Assembly: GCF_900104555.1 (NCBI RefSeq)
Contig: NZ_FNJU01000004.1
Span: 311,909-375,908 of the forward strand
Direction of reading: 5' to 3'
DNA: 64,000 nt
Origin: Litchfieldia salsa
Lineage (GTDB): Bacteria > Bacillota > Bacilli > Bacillales > Bacillaceae_L
Below are positions 25,566 through 35,714 of the stretch, in pieces; the first letter of the stretch is position 1, and every line of letters starts with the position of its first letter. Below the pieces are notes generated by a model that worked only from the letters and a program-made list of their open reading frames with translations, was not told the DNA's origin and searched no databases. The position numbers and the translations under genes are program-made.

Positions 25566-26012
25566 TTACTGTTCGGTCACATGAACCTTTACAGTCGCAA
25601 CTACTTCCGGATGTAATTTCACCGGTACATTTGTAAAACCTAAAGCACGAATTCCATCAGGTAGATCAAATTTACGCTTATCGATTTTTATCTTATGCTT
25701 CTTTGCTAATTCATCAGCGATCTGTTTGCTTGTTACTGAGCCGAATAATCGTCCCCCATCACCTGATTTTGCACTTAGTTCAATTGTTAATGCCTCAACA
25801 GTCTCTTTTAATTGCTTTGCTTGATTTAGCTCTTCTACTGCTTCCTGCTGTTCCTTATTCTTCTTTGCTTCTAACGTTTTAACATTGCTATTTGTTGCTT
25901 CAACAGCAAGACCCTGTTTTAAAAGAAAGTTATTTGCATAACCATCTGATACATTTTTAACTTCACCTTTTTTACCTTTACCTTTTACATCTTTTAAGAA
26001 GATAACTCTCAT
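25566..26012 (-). CDS. rplI: 50S ribosomal protein L9
   Basis: This 148-residue bL9 is full length, with the N-terminal RNA-binding domain starting [16 protein letters not shown] and the NNFLLKQG signature, a long connecting helix (about residues 45-75) and a C-terminal domain. L9 binds 23S rRNA at the base of the L1 stalk and helps keep the reading frame. Its ATG overlaps the gdpP stop (ATGA), so translation is coupled. Confidence 0.97.
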   Translation of the reverse strand: MRVIFLKDVKGKGKKGEVKNVSDGYANNFLLKQGLAVEATNSNVKTLEAKKNKEQQEAVEELNQAKQLKETVEALTIELSAKSGDGGRLFGSVTSKQIADELAKKHKIKIDKRKFDLPDGIRALGFTNVPVKLHPEVVATVKVHVTEQ

Positions 26013-27982
26013 GATTTATTGCCTCCTTCTAAATACTCATCAATTGCTTCTTTCAATTTCTGCTCAACCTCTTGTATTGATAGTTGCTGTAGTTGAGTTG
26101 CTGCATTTGTTAGATGACCACCGCCACCAAGCTTCTCCATAATCACTTGTACATTTATATCACCAAATGATCTTGCGCTGACTCCAACTAATTGATCGTT
26201 TCTCTTTGCAATGACAAATGAAGCAACGACATCGCTCATTGTTAACATTGTATCAGCTGCCTGTGCAATGAGTACTTGATCATAGATGAACTCATCTCTA
26301 CCTTTAGCAATGACAATTCCGTCTCTATGAAGGTAAGAAGAACTAATCAATTCTGTCCGCTTTTTAAAGTGGTCAATGTTTTCCTTTAAGAACTTCTGAA
26401 CTAACACTGTATCTGCACCCTGTGCTCTTAAGTATGACGCTGCATCGAATGTCCTTGAGCCAGTTCTTAATGTAAAGCTCTTTGTATCTACAATAATTCC
26501 TGCCAATAATATCGTAGCTTCAAGCATATTCATTTTCATCTTCTTTGGTTGATACTCAAGTAATTCTGTTACTAGCTCTGCAGTCGATGAAGCATAAGGT
26601 TCCATATACACTAAGAGTGGAGCTTCAATAAATTCTTCACCTCGTCTATGGTGATCAATGACTACTACATGGTCTATTTTATAGAGTAGTTTTTCTTCAA
26701 TCACTAATGATGGTTTATGTGTATCCACTACGACTAGCAATGTATCATTAGTAGACATTTCTAATGCTTGCTCAGGATTGATGAAGTGCGCCCATAATTC
26801 AGGATGGTTTTTAATTTCATCCAATAAACGATAGATACCTGAATCAATCTCATTTGTATTTAATACAATGTACGCTTCTTTTTGATTCATTTGAGCAATC
26901 TTCAAGATACCAATTGCTGCACCTACTGAGTCCATATCAGGATATTTATGTCCCATGATAATCACTTGGTCACTATCAATAATCAGTTCTTTTAATGCAT
27001 GAGATATTACTCGAGCACGAACTCTCGTCCGCTTCTCCATTGGATTTGTTTTTCCTCCGAAGAATTTCACCTTCCCATTTACCTGCTTAATTGCAACCTG
27101 ATCTCCCCCGCGTCCTAGTGCAAGGTCTAAGCTTGATTGTGCTAAGGCCCCTAGCTCAGGCAAGGAAGGAACTCCAGAACCTATTCCAATACTTAACGTT
27201 AATGGAATACTATCTTTGGAAGTTTGTTCCCTTACATCATCTAAAATCGTAAATTTTCCTTTTTCCAGCTGAATCAGTATATGTTCATTAAGGACAGCTG
27301 TAAATCTTTCAGACGAGGTACGTTTCAAATAGACACCATTTTCATTTGCCCAATTGTTTAGGATAGAGGTCACCTGACTATTGATCGTACTTTTTCGTTG
27401 GTCATCCATTCCTTGTGTTACTTCATCATAATTATCTAAGAATATAACACCTAAAACTGTGCGCTCATCCTCATATAATTTCTCAATCTCAGTTTGTTCT
27501 GTTACATCAAAGAAATAAAGAAGTCGTTCTTTTCTTTTTATAATCACTTTAAACTTTTGATCATATAATGTAATAATTTCTGTATCAACCTCTTGCTTAA
27601 TAAGAGGGATCAGTGAATCTGCAACACTATACAATGAGCGCCCTACTAATGTGTCTTCATTAAAACATGAAGATAAAAAAGGATTGGTCCATTCAATTGT
27701 ATACTCGTCATTAAATAACATGATTCCTATAGGCATTTCCATTAGAGCTTCTTCCCCTACCTTTTTTAGGCGGTAGGAAAGTGTTGATATATAGTTTTCC
27801 ATTTCTTCATTCAACAAGGTATCAGCCCGGTACAGGAAATATAAAATAAGACCCAATAGCAGAAAACCAGCTATACCAATTAAATAATGATAGTAAAGGA
27901 TAATCCCTAATAATATCCCAGTGACAATAAGTAGCGCATAGATTGGATAGCGAAATACTTTCTTTTTATAAAAGTCAGGCAT
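26009..27982 (-). CDS. gdpP: Cyclic-di-AMP phosphodiesterase GdpP (YybT)
   Basis: This 657-residue membrane enzyme hydrolyses c-di-AMP to pApA, controlling potassium and osmotic balance and beta-lactam tolerance. The order is two N-terminal transmembrane helices (about residues 9-50), a PAS-like domain (about 75-150), a degenerate GGDEF domain (about 170-300) and DHH-DHHA1 (about 340-650). Catalytic parts are visible: [30 protein letters not shown] and the [10 protein letters not shown] loop. It lies between yybS and rplI in the conserved order, with GGGAG before the start. Confidence 0.95.
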   Translation of the reverse strand: MPDFYKKKVFRYPIYALLIVTGILLGIILYYHYLIGIAGFLLLGLILYFLYRADTLLNEEMENYISTLSYRLKKVGEEALMEMPIGIMLFNDEYTIEWTNPFLSSCFNEDTLVGRSLYSVADSLIPLIKQEVDTEIITLYDQKFKVIIKRKERLLYFFDVTEQTEIEKLYEDERTVLGVIFLDNYDEVTQGMDDQRKSTINSQVTSILNNWANENGVYLKRTSSERFTAVLNEHILIQLEKGKFTILDDVREQTSKDSIPLTLSIGIGSGVPSLPELGALAQSSLDLALGRGGDQVAIKQVNGKVKFFGGKTNPMEKRTRVRARVISHALKELIIDSDQVIIMGHKYPDMDSVGAAIGILKIAQMNQKEAYIVLNTNEIDSGIYRLLDEIKNHPELWAHFINPEQALEMSTNDTLLVVVDTHKPSLVIEEKLLYKIDHVVVIDHHRRGEEFIEAPLLVYMEPYASSTAELVTELLEYQPKKMKMNMLEATILLAGIIVDTKSFTLRTGSRTFDAASYLRAQGADTVLVQKFLKENIDHFKKRTELISSSYLHRDGIVIAKGRDEFIYDQVLIAQAADTMLTMSDVVASFVIAKRNDQLVGVSARSFGDINVQVIMEKLGGGGHLTNAATQLQQLSIQEVEQKLKEAIDEYLEGGNKS

Positions 27983-28008
27983 GTCATTTTAGCTCCCTAT
28001 GCAAATTT

Positions 28009-28923
28009 CTAGCTCTTAGGTTTTATCTTTTTTCTTAGTTGGAACCCTAAGTCAATTATACCTAAGATTCGTATAATAGAAAGTAAAAAAGGTGTCATTA
28101 GCACAATGATTATTGGAACTATTTTTGGTAGTCCCCTCACATGACTAAAGAAAAAGATAAAAGATATACCTTGAATCACCATCAGTAGTTGTAAGATGTA
28201 GAATAAATTCGTGACTGCCATATAATAAAATGTTCCAACTTCCATCTCAAAAAACATTAAAATAAGTACAGTCAGGTAATACCAAATAATACTTAAAGGT
28301 AAAGTGATTTCTCTAATTGCTGGTAATTTATTTACACCTTGTACCACTCTTCTCAAAACTGGATAGGTTACCAGCTGTGTAATGAGGGCAAACATAAACG
28401 CTGTAATAACTAACAAGCTTGGAAGTAAATATTTGAACACCTCAAGTGACTCTTCAAATTGCTTAATCATCGCTTCATTTTGAGTACCAAGTTGCCTCAT
28501 TAATTCAATTGATTCTTCTGCTGATTGTAGTATTAATGCAGTAAAATCAAATGAAAACAACGTACTGGCAGCAACATATATGATTACAAAGGTTATCATA
28601 AATGAAACCGTGAGCCCAAGTAAAACCTCAATCGATTTCTTATTCTTCTGAACCAAAATACCATATACAACTCCACCTACCCCATAGATAAGTGAAAATA
28701 CGAGACCGCTAACGGAAGTAAATAGTAATGATAATATCGTAGCTGCTACTAGAAAAAGAATAGAGCGCCGTATATCATATCTACTTGCAAATATAACAAA
28801 GGGAATCGGCAATAGAAATGTGAGAATAATCCCCAAAAATGGTACAAATGTTGCTCCTAATAGCATTAATATATAGATGGCAAGCAGAAGTCCCCCATCT
28901 ACAATAAATTTCTGATTTTTCAT
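28009..28923 (-). CDS. yybS: DUF2232 membrane protein YybS
   Basis: This 304-residue protein has about eight hydrophobic segments and belongs to the YybS (DUF2232) family, whose fold resembles S components of ECF-type transporters. The function is not established. It heads the yybS-gdpP-rplI group, 26 bp before gdpP, in the order conserved in Bacillaceae. The start has AGAGAGGTGT upstream. Confidence 0.88.
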   Translation of the reverse strand: MKNQKFIVDGGLLLAIYILMLLGATFVPFLGIILTFLLPIPFVIFASRYDIRRSILFLVAATILSLLFTSVSGLVFSLIYGVGGVVYGILVQKNKKSIEVLLGLTVSFMITFVIIYVAASTLFSFDFTALILQSAEESIELMRQLGTQNEAMIKQFEESLEVFKYLLPSLLVITAFMFALITQLVTYPVLRRVVQGVNKLPAIREITLPLSIIWYYLTVLILMFFEMEVGTFYYMAVTNLFYILQLLMVIQGISFIFFFSHVRGLPKIVPIIIVLMTPFLLSIIRILGIIDLGFQLRKKIKPKS

Positions 28924-29217
28924 GTTTACACCTCTCTTATGAATTTATCCTACTAACCTAGTTAGTAAGATAACTCACCCCATAATGGGTCTTTTATGTA
29001 GTCTGTTTTCGCTCAAATAGATTGCTAATTGGACATACGATGCAATTGATCTCCACTCAAATCAACTACTTAAACAACATTCTTCTAGAACAGCCTTTAT
29101 GTATCATAAAACATATGATAAGAATTTGTACAATAAAACGGTAGAATCCTACTTAAACTCAATCTATCTATTTTTTCCTAATAAAAGCGTTGATAAACGT
29201 AAAAAATAGACAAAAAA
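28924..29217. other. Intergenic region between yybS and the MacB-like operon
   Basis: This AT-rich region probably holds the yybS promoter near 28950-29000. No gene, RNA or repeat was recognised. Confidence 0.4.
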
Positions 29218-29244
29218 AGACGCAAAGATCATGCATTTGCGTCT
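29218..29244 (-). terminator. Terminator of the MacAB-like operon
   Basis: AGACGCAAA (29218-29226) pairs with TTTGCGTCT (29236-29244), followed leftward by seven T residues, 18 nt after the permease stop. Confidence 0.9.
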
Positions 29245-29261
29245 AACATCCAATTCTTATA

Positions 29262-30476
29262 TTATTCATATCTTAAAGCATCAATTGGACTTAGCTTTGA
29301 TGCTTTATTTGCAGGAAGAATTCCAAATATAACACCTACGAATGCTGAAAATCCCACACCTATTAACGCAATTAATGGACTGACTGATGCACTAATAGGA
29401 GCAAAATTAGTGACAATAATTGTTCCTACGGATGCGAGCCCAATGCCTAGTATCCCTCCTAAAGAAGTAAGAGTGGCAGACTCGATTAAAAACTGTAGGA
29501 GGATTTTCCCTCTTGTTGCCCCTAGTGCTTTTCGAAGGCCGATTTCTCTCGTTCTTTCTGTTACAGAGACAAGCATAATATTCATCACGCCAATCCCACC
29601 AACTAAGAGGGATATACCCGCGATGCTTCCAATTACTAGTGTCATTATGGTGATGACCGTGTTTACTTCTTGTTCGTATTCAGATTGATCATAAATCGTG
29701 TACATTCCATTTTCAAGCTTCTTTTTCTCAGTTAATGTATCGGCAGCTAAACGCCCCGTTTCTGAGATTTTTTCAGGGTCACTTGCAATAACTGATAAGC
29801 TTTCTATCTCCATATTTCCAAACATTAATGATATGACCGTTCGTGGCATAAGCATTTCTCCCATCCCCTCCTCCTGACGATACTGCTCAGGAATAGGGGA
29901 TTCATACACCCCGACGACTTTGTATGGATTCCCATTGAGGTCGACGATTTCTCCAATAGCCTCATTAGACGACGGAAAGTATCTCTCTCTTGCTACCGTA
30001 TCAATCATGACGACACGATTTAATCCATCAACATCCCTCGCGAAAAAAGCACGCCCTTCCACAATCTGAAGATTCTTTGCTGAAAAATACTCGGCTCCTA
30101 CACCAGTGATTTGCATGTCTCCCTGCTGATCACCGTGTACCATCGTTCCCCAGCCTTGATTGGTCCCCAATACAGCTTTAACACCTGGAACCTCTGAAAG
30201 CATCTCCATATCATCTGAGTTTAATTGAGGTGGCATCCAATTCATTTCCTCCTCTGTTTCTCCTTCAACAGGAATGAATTCATAAAATAACTCAATAGCA
30301 TTTTTATCAGTACTAAAGAGCTCTTCTGTCATTTGCTTTCGAGCCCCTTGTCCAATCGCTACGATAATTATGACGGCTGCCACACCAATGATAATTCCAA
30401 GCATTGTTAATATGGACCTGATTTTATGGTTCCAAATGGAGGATAAAGCAATCTTGAAGCTTTCCCAGATACTCAT
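29262..30476 (-). CDS. MacB-type ABC transporter permease
   Basis: This 404-residue permease has the MacB/FtsX plan: one N-terminal transmembrane helix (about residues 20-42), a large extracytoplasmic MacB_PCD domain (about 45-270) and three C-terminal helices (about 275-395) with the signature [20 protein letters not shown]. Such proteins work by mechanotransmission, moving peptides, lipoproteins or antibiotics outside the membrane. The start overlaps the stop of the ATPase gene (ATGA). The substrate is unknown. Homologues in Bacillus are often called YknZ-like (SdpC toxin defence). Confidence 0.88.
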   Translation of the reverse strand: [404 protein letters not shown]

Positions 30477-31153
30477 GACATTCTCCTCCGGTCATCGGTA
30501 ATCTTTCCATCCCTCAATGTAATTACCCTTTTTGTATATGCTGCAACTTCTTCTTCATGAGTAACAATGATCACTGTTCTGCCTTCCTCATTTAATTTGA
30601 CAAGGAGTTCCATAATTTGTTTACTCGTTTCCGAATCAAGTGCACCAGTTGGTTCATCTGCCAGGATAATAGATGGATGGTTTACAAGGGCGCGTGCAAT
30701 GGCTACCCTTTGCTTTTGCCCTCCGGATAATTGACTTGGTAAGTGCTTCATACGATCCACTAATCCGACCTTTTCAAGCATTTCTCTTGCTCTTTCATTT
30801 CTTTCTCGCTTTGAAACACCAGCGTAAATTAAGGGTGACTCTACATTTTTCAAGGCATTTAGTCTTGGAAGCAAGAAAAACTGTTGGAAAACAAATCCAA
30901 CATGCTCATTTCTCAATTTTGCAAGCTTCTTCTCCTTTACAAGACCCACTTCATCTCCATTAAGTTCAAACATACCAGAGGTTGGTCTGTCCAAAAATCC
31001 AATGATATTCATCAGGGTTGATTTTCCTGAACCTGAGGGTCCCATGATCGCTACAAATTCCCCATCTTCAATCATTAAGTCAATACCATGTAGGACAGGT
31101 ACCTCTAGTGTGCCAGTCCCGTATACCTTAGTAATCTCACTCAACTTCATCAT
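30473..31153 (-). CDS. MacB-type ABC transporter ATP-binding protein
   Basis: This 226-residue ATPase, from the chosen ATG (MMKLSEITK), is of the LolD/YknY group. The Walker A GPSGSGKST, Q-loop, signature LSGGQKQR, Walker B IILADEPTGALD and switch histidine (IVTHEEE) are all present. It overlaps the 3' end of the adaptor gene. An in-frame start 8 codons further up (31177) cannot be excluded. It pairs with the permease downstream. Confidence 0.92.
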   Translation of the reverse strand: MMKLSEITKVYGTGTLEVPVLHGIDLMIEDGEFVAIMGPSGSGKSTLMNIIGFLDRPTSGMFELNGDEVGLVKEKKLAKLRNEHVGFVFQQFFLLPRLNALKNVESPLIYAGVSKRERNERAREMLEKVGLVDRMKHLPSQLSGGQKQRVAIARALVNHPSIILADEPTGALDSETSKQIMELLVKLNEEGRTVIIVTHEEEVAAYTKRVITLRDGKITDDRRRMS

Positions 31154-32342
31154 ATGAGACCACTTCCATTCCATCATACATGCCTTCGTAAGGAGTGATT
31201 ATGACTTGTTCAGCTAAGTTCACTCCACCAATAACCTCTATCCATTCATCACTCATCCCCCCTGTTTGAACCTCACGTCTAGATAACTTTCCATCAGCTA
31301 ATATATAGGCAACGTCTACACCACCTTCATTCATCAATGCAGTATGTGGAATGACAAGTGTTTTATCTGATTCATTCAATTTTACTTGGATCTCTAACGA
31401 CACATGGAAACCTTGTCGAAGTTCAGAGGTATCATCTGTAATGGCCACCTTGAAAGGATACATCGTTACATTTCCACCCTGTCCTCCACCGCCAGCAAAT
31501 TCTGCTCCACTGGCTCCATCTTCATTAGGGAATTGTGAGACCGTTTCAACTGTTCCTTTCCATTCACGATCCTTGTATACCTTTGGTCTAATAATGACTG
31601 GTTGTCCCTGTTTTATTTTAACTGCATCAAACTCACTCATGGTTCCTATAACTTTATATGGTTGACTTGAAATTACATGAACGATTGGTTCAGGTGTGCC
31701 AGCTTCTGCTTGTGCTACATTTTGGTTTACCTTTACTACAATTCCATCTATTTTACTAACTACCACCATCTCTTTTTTACGAGTAGCAATTTCATTGATT
31801 TCATCCTGTGCGGTGGCAATCTCTGCTTTTGTTGCCTCATATTGAATCTCTAGCTGGACCTTCTCGGCTTTAAGCAGATTCACCTCATCCGGAGTACCTT
31901 CCCCACTCTCTACTTTCTTTTTTGCTTCAGCTATACGTTTATTAATCTCAGATATTTGATCTTGTTCAGTTTTCCCTCTACTTTTTGTTAAATCTCGTTG
32001 CCGTACAGCTCTAGTAAACTCCCTATCTATTTTTGATGAATCATAAAAAAAGAGAGGTTCTCCGGCCTTTACTGCTTGATTCTCAACTACTTTATACTCA
32101 CTAATCGATCCTTTATCTGGTTCTAAGAAAACCTTTTGTTCATTTTCTGGAACGATCTTTCCTGTTACAAGAATGCTTTCAATCAATTCCCTCTCTGATG
32201 CTTTTTGGACAGTTACATGCACTTGTTCAATTCCATTGCTAGCTACCTCTGCACTTTTTCCTTTAACATAATACGTTACGCCTCCTACTATTAAAAGTAG
32301 CCCAATGATAGAGACAATCCAAATCCATAATTTCTTCTTCAC
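31137..32342 (-). CDS. MacA/HlyD-type membrane-fusion protein
   Basis: This 401-residue adaptor has an N-terminal transmembrane helix (about residues 5-24), a split biotinyl-lipoyl domain (around ILVTGKIVPENEQKVF and VVSKIDGIVVKVN), a coiled-coil hairpin (about 105-190) and beta-barrel domains. It is the extracytoplasmic partner of the MacB-like pair, like YknX. A glycine-rich insert (GGGGQGG, about 292-298) lies in the beta-barrel region. It is the first gene of the three-gene operon. Confidence 0.88.
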   Translation of the reverse strand: MKKKLWIWIVSIIGLLLIVGGVTYYVKGKSAEVASNGIEQVHVTVQKASERELIESILVTGKIVPENEQKVFLEPDKGSISEYKVVENQAVKAGEPLFFYDSSKIDREFTRAVRQRDLTKSRGKTEQDQISEINKRIAEAKKKVESGEGTPDEVNLLKAEKVQLEIQYEATKAEIATAQDEINEIATRKKEMVVVSKIDGIVVKVNQNVAQAEAGTPEPIVHVISSQPYKVIGTMSEFDAVKIKQGQPVIIRPKVYKDREWKGTVETVSQFPNEDGASGAEFAGGGGQGGNVTMYPFKVAITDDTSELRQGFHVSLEIQVKLNESDKTLVIPHTALMNEGGVDVAYILADGKLSRREVQTGGMSDEWIEVIGGVNLAEQVIITPYEGMYDGMEVVSYDEVE

Positions 32343-32643
32343 TTCATTCTCCCCTAAAATATATTTTATTCTTGTAGATATGTATCCTTACTAAAGCTAT
32401 TCCCAACAAAATGAATATCGCTTCTTTTCTATTAAATACTAAAATTGGTAAATATTTCAACATATTTTGCTAAAGATATCATTTTTTTCCATAAACGTAT
32501 TTACGTCGAAAATTCAAATCATTTGTTTTTAGAATGTGAGATTTGTTCAAGCAATAGTTGTCCTGTGTAAACTACAGGATGAGCTCTTATAGTTGAAGGT
32601 TTCATATACCTTCGAGTAATAAAGCTTATAGTGTAAATAATAA
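32343..32643. other. Intergenic region upstream of the MacA-like gene
   Basis: This region presumably holds the promoter of the exporter operon. Nothing else was identified. Confidence 0.4.
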
Positions 32644-32677
32644 AAAAAAGGCATTGCAAATTTGCAATACCTTTTTT
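32644..32677. terminator. Bidirectional hairpin terminator
   Basis: AAAAAAGG and CCTTTTTT flank the palindrome ATTGCAAATTTGCAAT, forming a strong stem with A and T runs on opposite sides. Confidence 0.8.
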
Positions 32678-32720
32678 AAAAGCTCTAAAGTTAGTGGTAG
32701 GTATAATTAAACTTAAATAA

Positions 32721-32756
32721 AAAAGCAGTATAGAGGTCGGTCCTCTAACTGCTTTT
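32721..32756 (-). terminator. Terminator of the rpsF-ssb-rpsR operon
   Basis: AAAAGCAGT and ACTGCTTTT, with inner TAGAGG/CCTCTA pairs, form the stem. T residues follow leftward, about 20 nt after rpsR. Confidence 0.85.
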
Positions 32757-32777
32757 AACTTACTTAATTACTTACTA

Positions 32778-33044
<267 letters not shown>

Positions 33045-33055
33045 TTAGTTTCTAA

Positions 33056-33592
33056 TTAAAACGGTAAATCATCGTCCGATATATCAATTGGTTGTCCATC
33101 ATTTGCAAATGGATCATTGTCGAACTTTGTATTACCTTGATTGTTGTTTCGTTGCTGGTTCTGATCTTGACCATAGCCACCATACCCTTGCCCTTGGTTT
33201 TGATTACCGCCACCATAAGAACCTGGATTACCATAAGAACTTCCACCACTACGCTGTCCTTCATTGTTAGCATTTCTTGGTTCTAAAAACTGAACACTTT
33301 CAGCTAAAATTTCAGTTACATATACACGCTTACCATCTTGTCCTTCGTAGTTTCGAGTTTGTACTCTACCATCTACTCCAGCCAAACTACCTTTTTTCAA
33401 AAAGTTAGCGACATTTTCAGCAGGTTTACGCCAAACAACACAATTGATAAAATCCGCCTCACGTTCACCTTGCTGATTCGTGAATGCTCTGTTAACAGCT
33501 AACGTGAAAGTTGCTACAGCTACTCCAGCTGGGGTATAGCGTAGTTCAGGATCCTTCGTAAGTCTGCCTACGAGAATTACGCGATTCATCAT
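33056..33592 (-). CDS. ssb: Single-stranded DNA-binding protein
   Basis: The start [12 protein letters not shown], with AAGGAGTGGG upstream, gives 178 residues. The OB-fold (residues 1-105) is followed by a Gly/Asn/Gln-rich flexible tail (about 110-160) and the acidic tip DDDLPF, which recruits replication and repair proteins. It coats single-stranded DNA as a tetramer. It lies between rpsF and rpsR as in B. subtilis ssbA. Confidence 0.96.
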   Translation of the reverse strand: MMNRVILVGRLTKDPELRYTPAGVAVATFTLAVNRAFTNQQGEREADFINCVVWRKPAENVANFLKKGSLAGVDGRVQTRNYEGQDGKRVYVTEILAESVQFLEPRNANNEGQRSGGSSYGNPGSYGGGNQNQGQGYGGYGQDQNQQRNNNQGNTKFDNDPFANDGQPIDISDDDLPF

Positions 33593-33649
33593 CAGAACCC
33601 ACTCCTTCAACCAATATTTCTAAAGAAAATATAGCCTATTTTCTAATAA

Positions 33650-33937
33650 TTAATCTTCAAGTTTGATAATGATGTGACGGATAATGTCTTCACTGATTTT
33701 TGATAAACGATCGAATTCGTTGATCGCTTCAGAGTTAGACATTACGTTAAGAATCATGTAGAAGCCATCGCGGAAATCATTGATTTCATATGCTAAACGA
33801 CGTTTACCCCATTCTTTCACGTTTGTAATCTCCGCACCATTGTCTGTTAAAACGCCATTAAAACGCTCAACTAAAGCTTTTTTAGCTTCATCTTCAATGT
33901 TTGGACGGATGATATACATAATTTCGTATTTTCTCAT
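33650..33937 (-). CDS. rpsF: 30S ribosomal protein S6
   Basis: The start [12 protein letters not shown], with AAGGAGGTGA 7 nt upstream, gives the standard 95 residues. A start three codons earlier is less likely. The bS6 fold and the ending [17 protein letters not shown] are typical. It is first in the operon with ssb and rpsR, whose leader carries a possible autoregulatory hairpin. Confidence 0.97.
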   Translation of the reverse strand: MRKYEIMYIIRPNIEDEAKKALVERFNGVLTDNGAEITNVKEWGKRRLAYEINDFRDGFYMILNVMSNSEAINEFDRLSKISEDIIRHIIIKLED

Positions 33938-33946
33938 CTCGTTCAC

Positions 33947-34015
33947 CTCCTTTTGGACTAACGGCTCTTAATGAAAAGAGCAAGGAGCAATCTTTCAATT
34001 ACTCACAGAGTAGAA
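33947..34015 (-). promoter_or_regulatory. rpsF leader with possible S6:S18 autoregulatory hairpin
   Basis: The leader folds a hairpin GCTCTT-loop-AAGAGC followed directly by CCG and then the rpsF binding site. An S6:S18 complex binding a CCG-bearing hairpin in the rpsF leader is known in several bacteria. The match here is by pattern only. Confidence 0.4.
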
Positions 34016-34067
34016 TTATAGCACATAGATTTTCATTTAGCAAGAGTACATATCAGACTTAGAGAAA

Positions 34068-34275
34068 GGCTGTTTTCTAAAAGTTTATTGTTTTAGACAT
34101 ATAACATTCAAATGCTAGTTACAAGCAGGCTGAATACACGTAGACTCCTGCTCAGACCAGTGGCCAAAGGGAGACCCCGCAGGAGCAGAGCGACGAGGAG
34201 GCTCACTGGTCACCCGCCGGACGCGGAGTGTATTCAGCCTGCGGCTTTAAAAGCAACAATCTATACGAAAACAGC
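34068..34275. repeat. 208-bp MITE-like repeat, family 2 (copy 1)
   Basis: The outer ends GGCTGTTTTC and GAAAACAGCC are inverted, and inner arms GCAGGCTGAATACAC and GTGTATTCAGCCTGC (34135-34242) form a second inverted repeat. The centre holds CCCCGCAGGAGC and CGACGAGGAGGCTCACTGG. The same 207-bp sequence, reversed, lies at 37753-37959. There is no coding capacity. Confidence 0.85.
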
Positions 34276-34352
34276 CTAAAGAGAAGTACACAAATAAAGA
34301 CGTTTACCAACAAGTTTCGTTAGATTCTTGTCAGTAACGCCTCCTAAATTAA

Positions 34353-35453
34353 TTATACGTTGAAACGGAAATGAATGACATCTCCATCTTGAACGATATA
34401 TTCTTTTCCTTCTAATCGAACTTTCCCTGCTTCTTTAGCAGCAGTCATTGAACCACTTCCAATTAAATCAGCATATGAAACGGTCTCAGCTCGAATGAAT
34501 CCTCTTTCAAAATCAGTATGAATGATTGCAGCACATTGTGGAGCCTTCATTCCTTTTCTAAACGTCCATGCTCTTACCTCTTGAACACCAGCTGTAAAAT
34601 AAGTAGCTAGGCCTAAAAGGTTGTATGATGCCTTTATAAGCTGATCAAGACCTGATTCCTCTATCCCTAATTCTTCGAGGAACATTGCCTTTTCTTCGCC
34701 TTCTAGCTCTACTATTTCAGATTCGATTTTTGCACAAATAACAATTACTTCTGCATTATCAGTAACAGCAAAATCTCGTACCTTTGCTACATACTCATTA
34801 GTTGATGGATCTGCCAAATCCTCTTCACTTACATTTGCTACATAGAGCATTGGCTTAATTGTTAATAAGTGTAACCCTTTTGCAATCTTTAGCTGTTCTT
34901 CAGTAAACTCGACTGTACGAGCAGCCTTTTCTTCCTCAAACGCTTCTTTAAGCATGACTAGAACTTCATGTTCGATCAATGCTTCTTTATCCTTTTGTTT
35001 CGCTAGCTTTGCTACACGATCCAATCGTTTTGAAACGGATTCTAAATCAGCAAGAATTAATTCTAAGTTAATTGTTTCAATATCGTCAATCGGGTCTACT
35101 TTTCCTGAAACATGAGTAATGTTATCATCAGCAAAGCATCGTACAACATGACAAATAGCGTCTACTTGTCGGATATGGGATAGGAATTTGTTCCCTAATC
35201 CTTCACCTTTACTTGCTCCTTTAACAATACCTGCGATATCAGTAAATTCGAATGCAGTTGGCACTGTTTTCTTGGGTTGTACTAATTCTGTTAGTTTATT
35301 TAAACGCTCATCTGGTACTTCTACAATCCCTACATTGGGATCAATCGTACAGAATGGGTAATTTGCAGATTCTGCACCCGCTTGTGTTATTGCATTAAAA
35401 AGTGTTGATTTTCCTACATTAGGAAGACCGACGATTCCAGCTGTTAATGCCAT
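34353..35453 (-). CDS. ychF: Ribosome-binding ATPase YchF
   Basis: This 366-residue Obg-family protein prefers ATP. It has G1 GLPNVGKST, G3 DIAGIVKGAS, a coiled coil (about residues 130-200) and a C-terminal TGS domain ending VIHFRFNV. It associates with ribosomes and is a negative factor in the oxidative stress response in other bacteria. It is upstream of rpsF in the conserved order, with a repeat element between them. Confidence 0.96.
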   Translation of the reverse strand: MALTAGIVGLPNVGKSTLFNAITQAGAESANYPFCTIDPNVGIVEVPDERLNKLTELVQPKKTVPTAFEFTDIAGIVKGASKGEGLGNKFLSHIRQVDAICHVVRCFADDNITHVSGKVDPIDDIETINLELILADLESVSKRLDRVAKLAKQKDKEALIEHEVLVMLKEAFEEEKAARTVEFTEEQLKIAKGLHLLTIKPMLYVANVSEEDLADPSTNEYVAKVRDFAVTDNAEVIVICAKIESEIVELEGEEKAMFLEELGIEESGLDQLIKASYNLLGLATYFTAGVQEVRAWTFRKGMKAPQCAAIIHTDFERGFIRAETVSYADLIGSGSMTAAKEAGKVRLEGKEYIVQDGDVIHFRFNV

Positions 35454-35589
35454 TTATTTCACTCCTCATGTTATGTTTTTCATATAAATCATTAAACTAT
35501 TTTATCATTGATACTATTCAAATTGCTTTCTGAGTACCAATTGTAATGTCGATAGATAACCCTTCACAATTATAGATAGTAAAGGAAAA

Positions 35590-35648
35590 AAAAACAAGCT
35601 TTATCAGACTAGCTCAAAAGTGTACTAGCCTGTATAAAGCTTGTTTTT
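35590..35648. terminator. Long hairpin terminator of yyaE
   Basis: AAAAACAAGCTTTAT (35590-35604) pairs with ATAAAGCTTGTTTTT (35634-35648), with A and T runs on each side. Confidence 0.85.
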
Positions 35649-35714
35649 CATAAGGATCACTCATTCACTAGCTTACGTTTTCGTCCGTAGGCGAAGGTGA
35701 GCTCCTAGTTCATA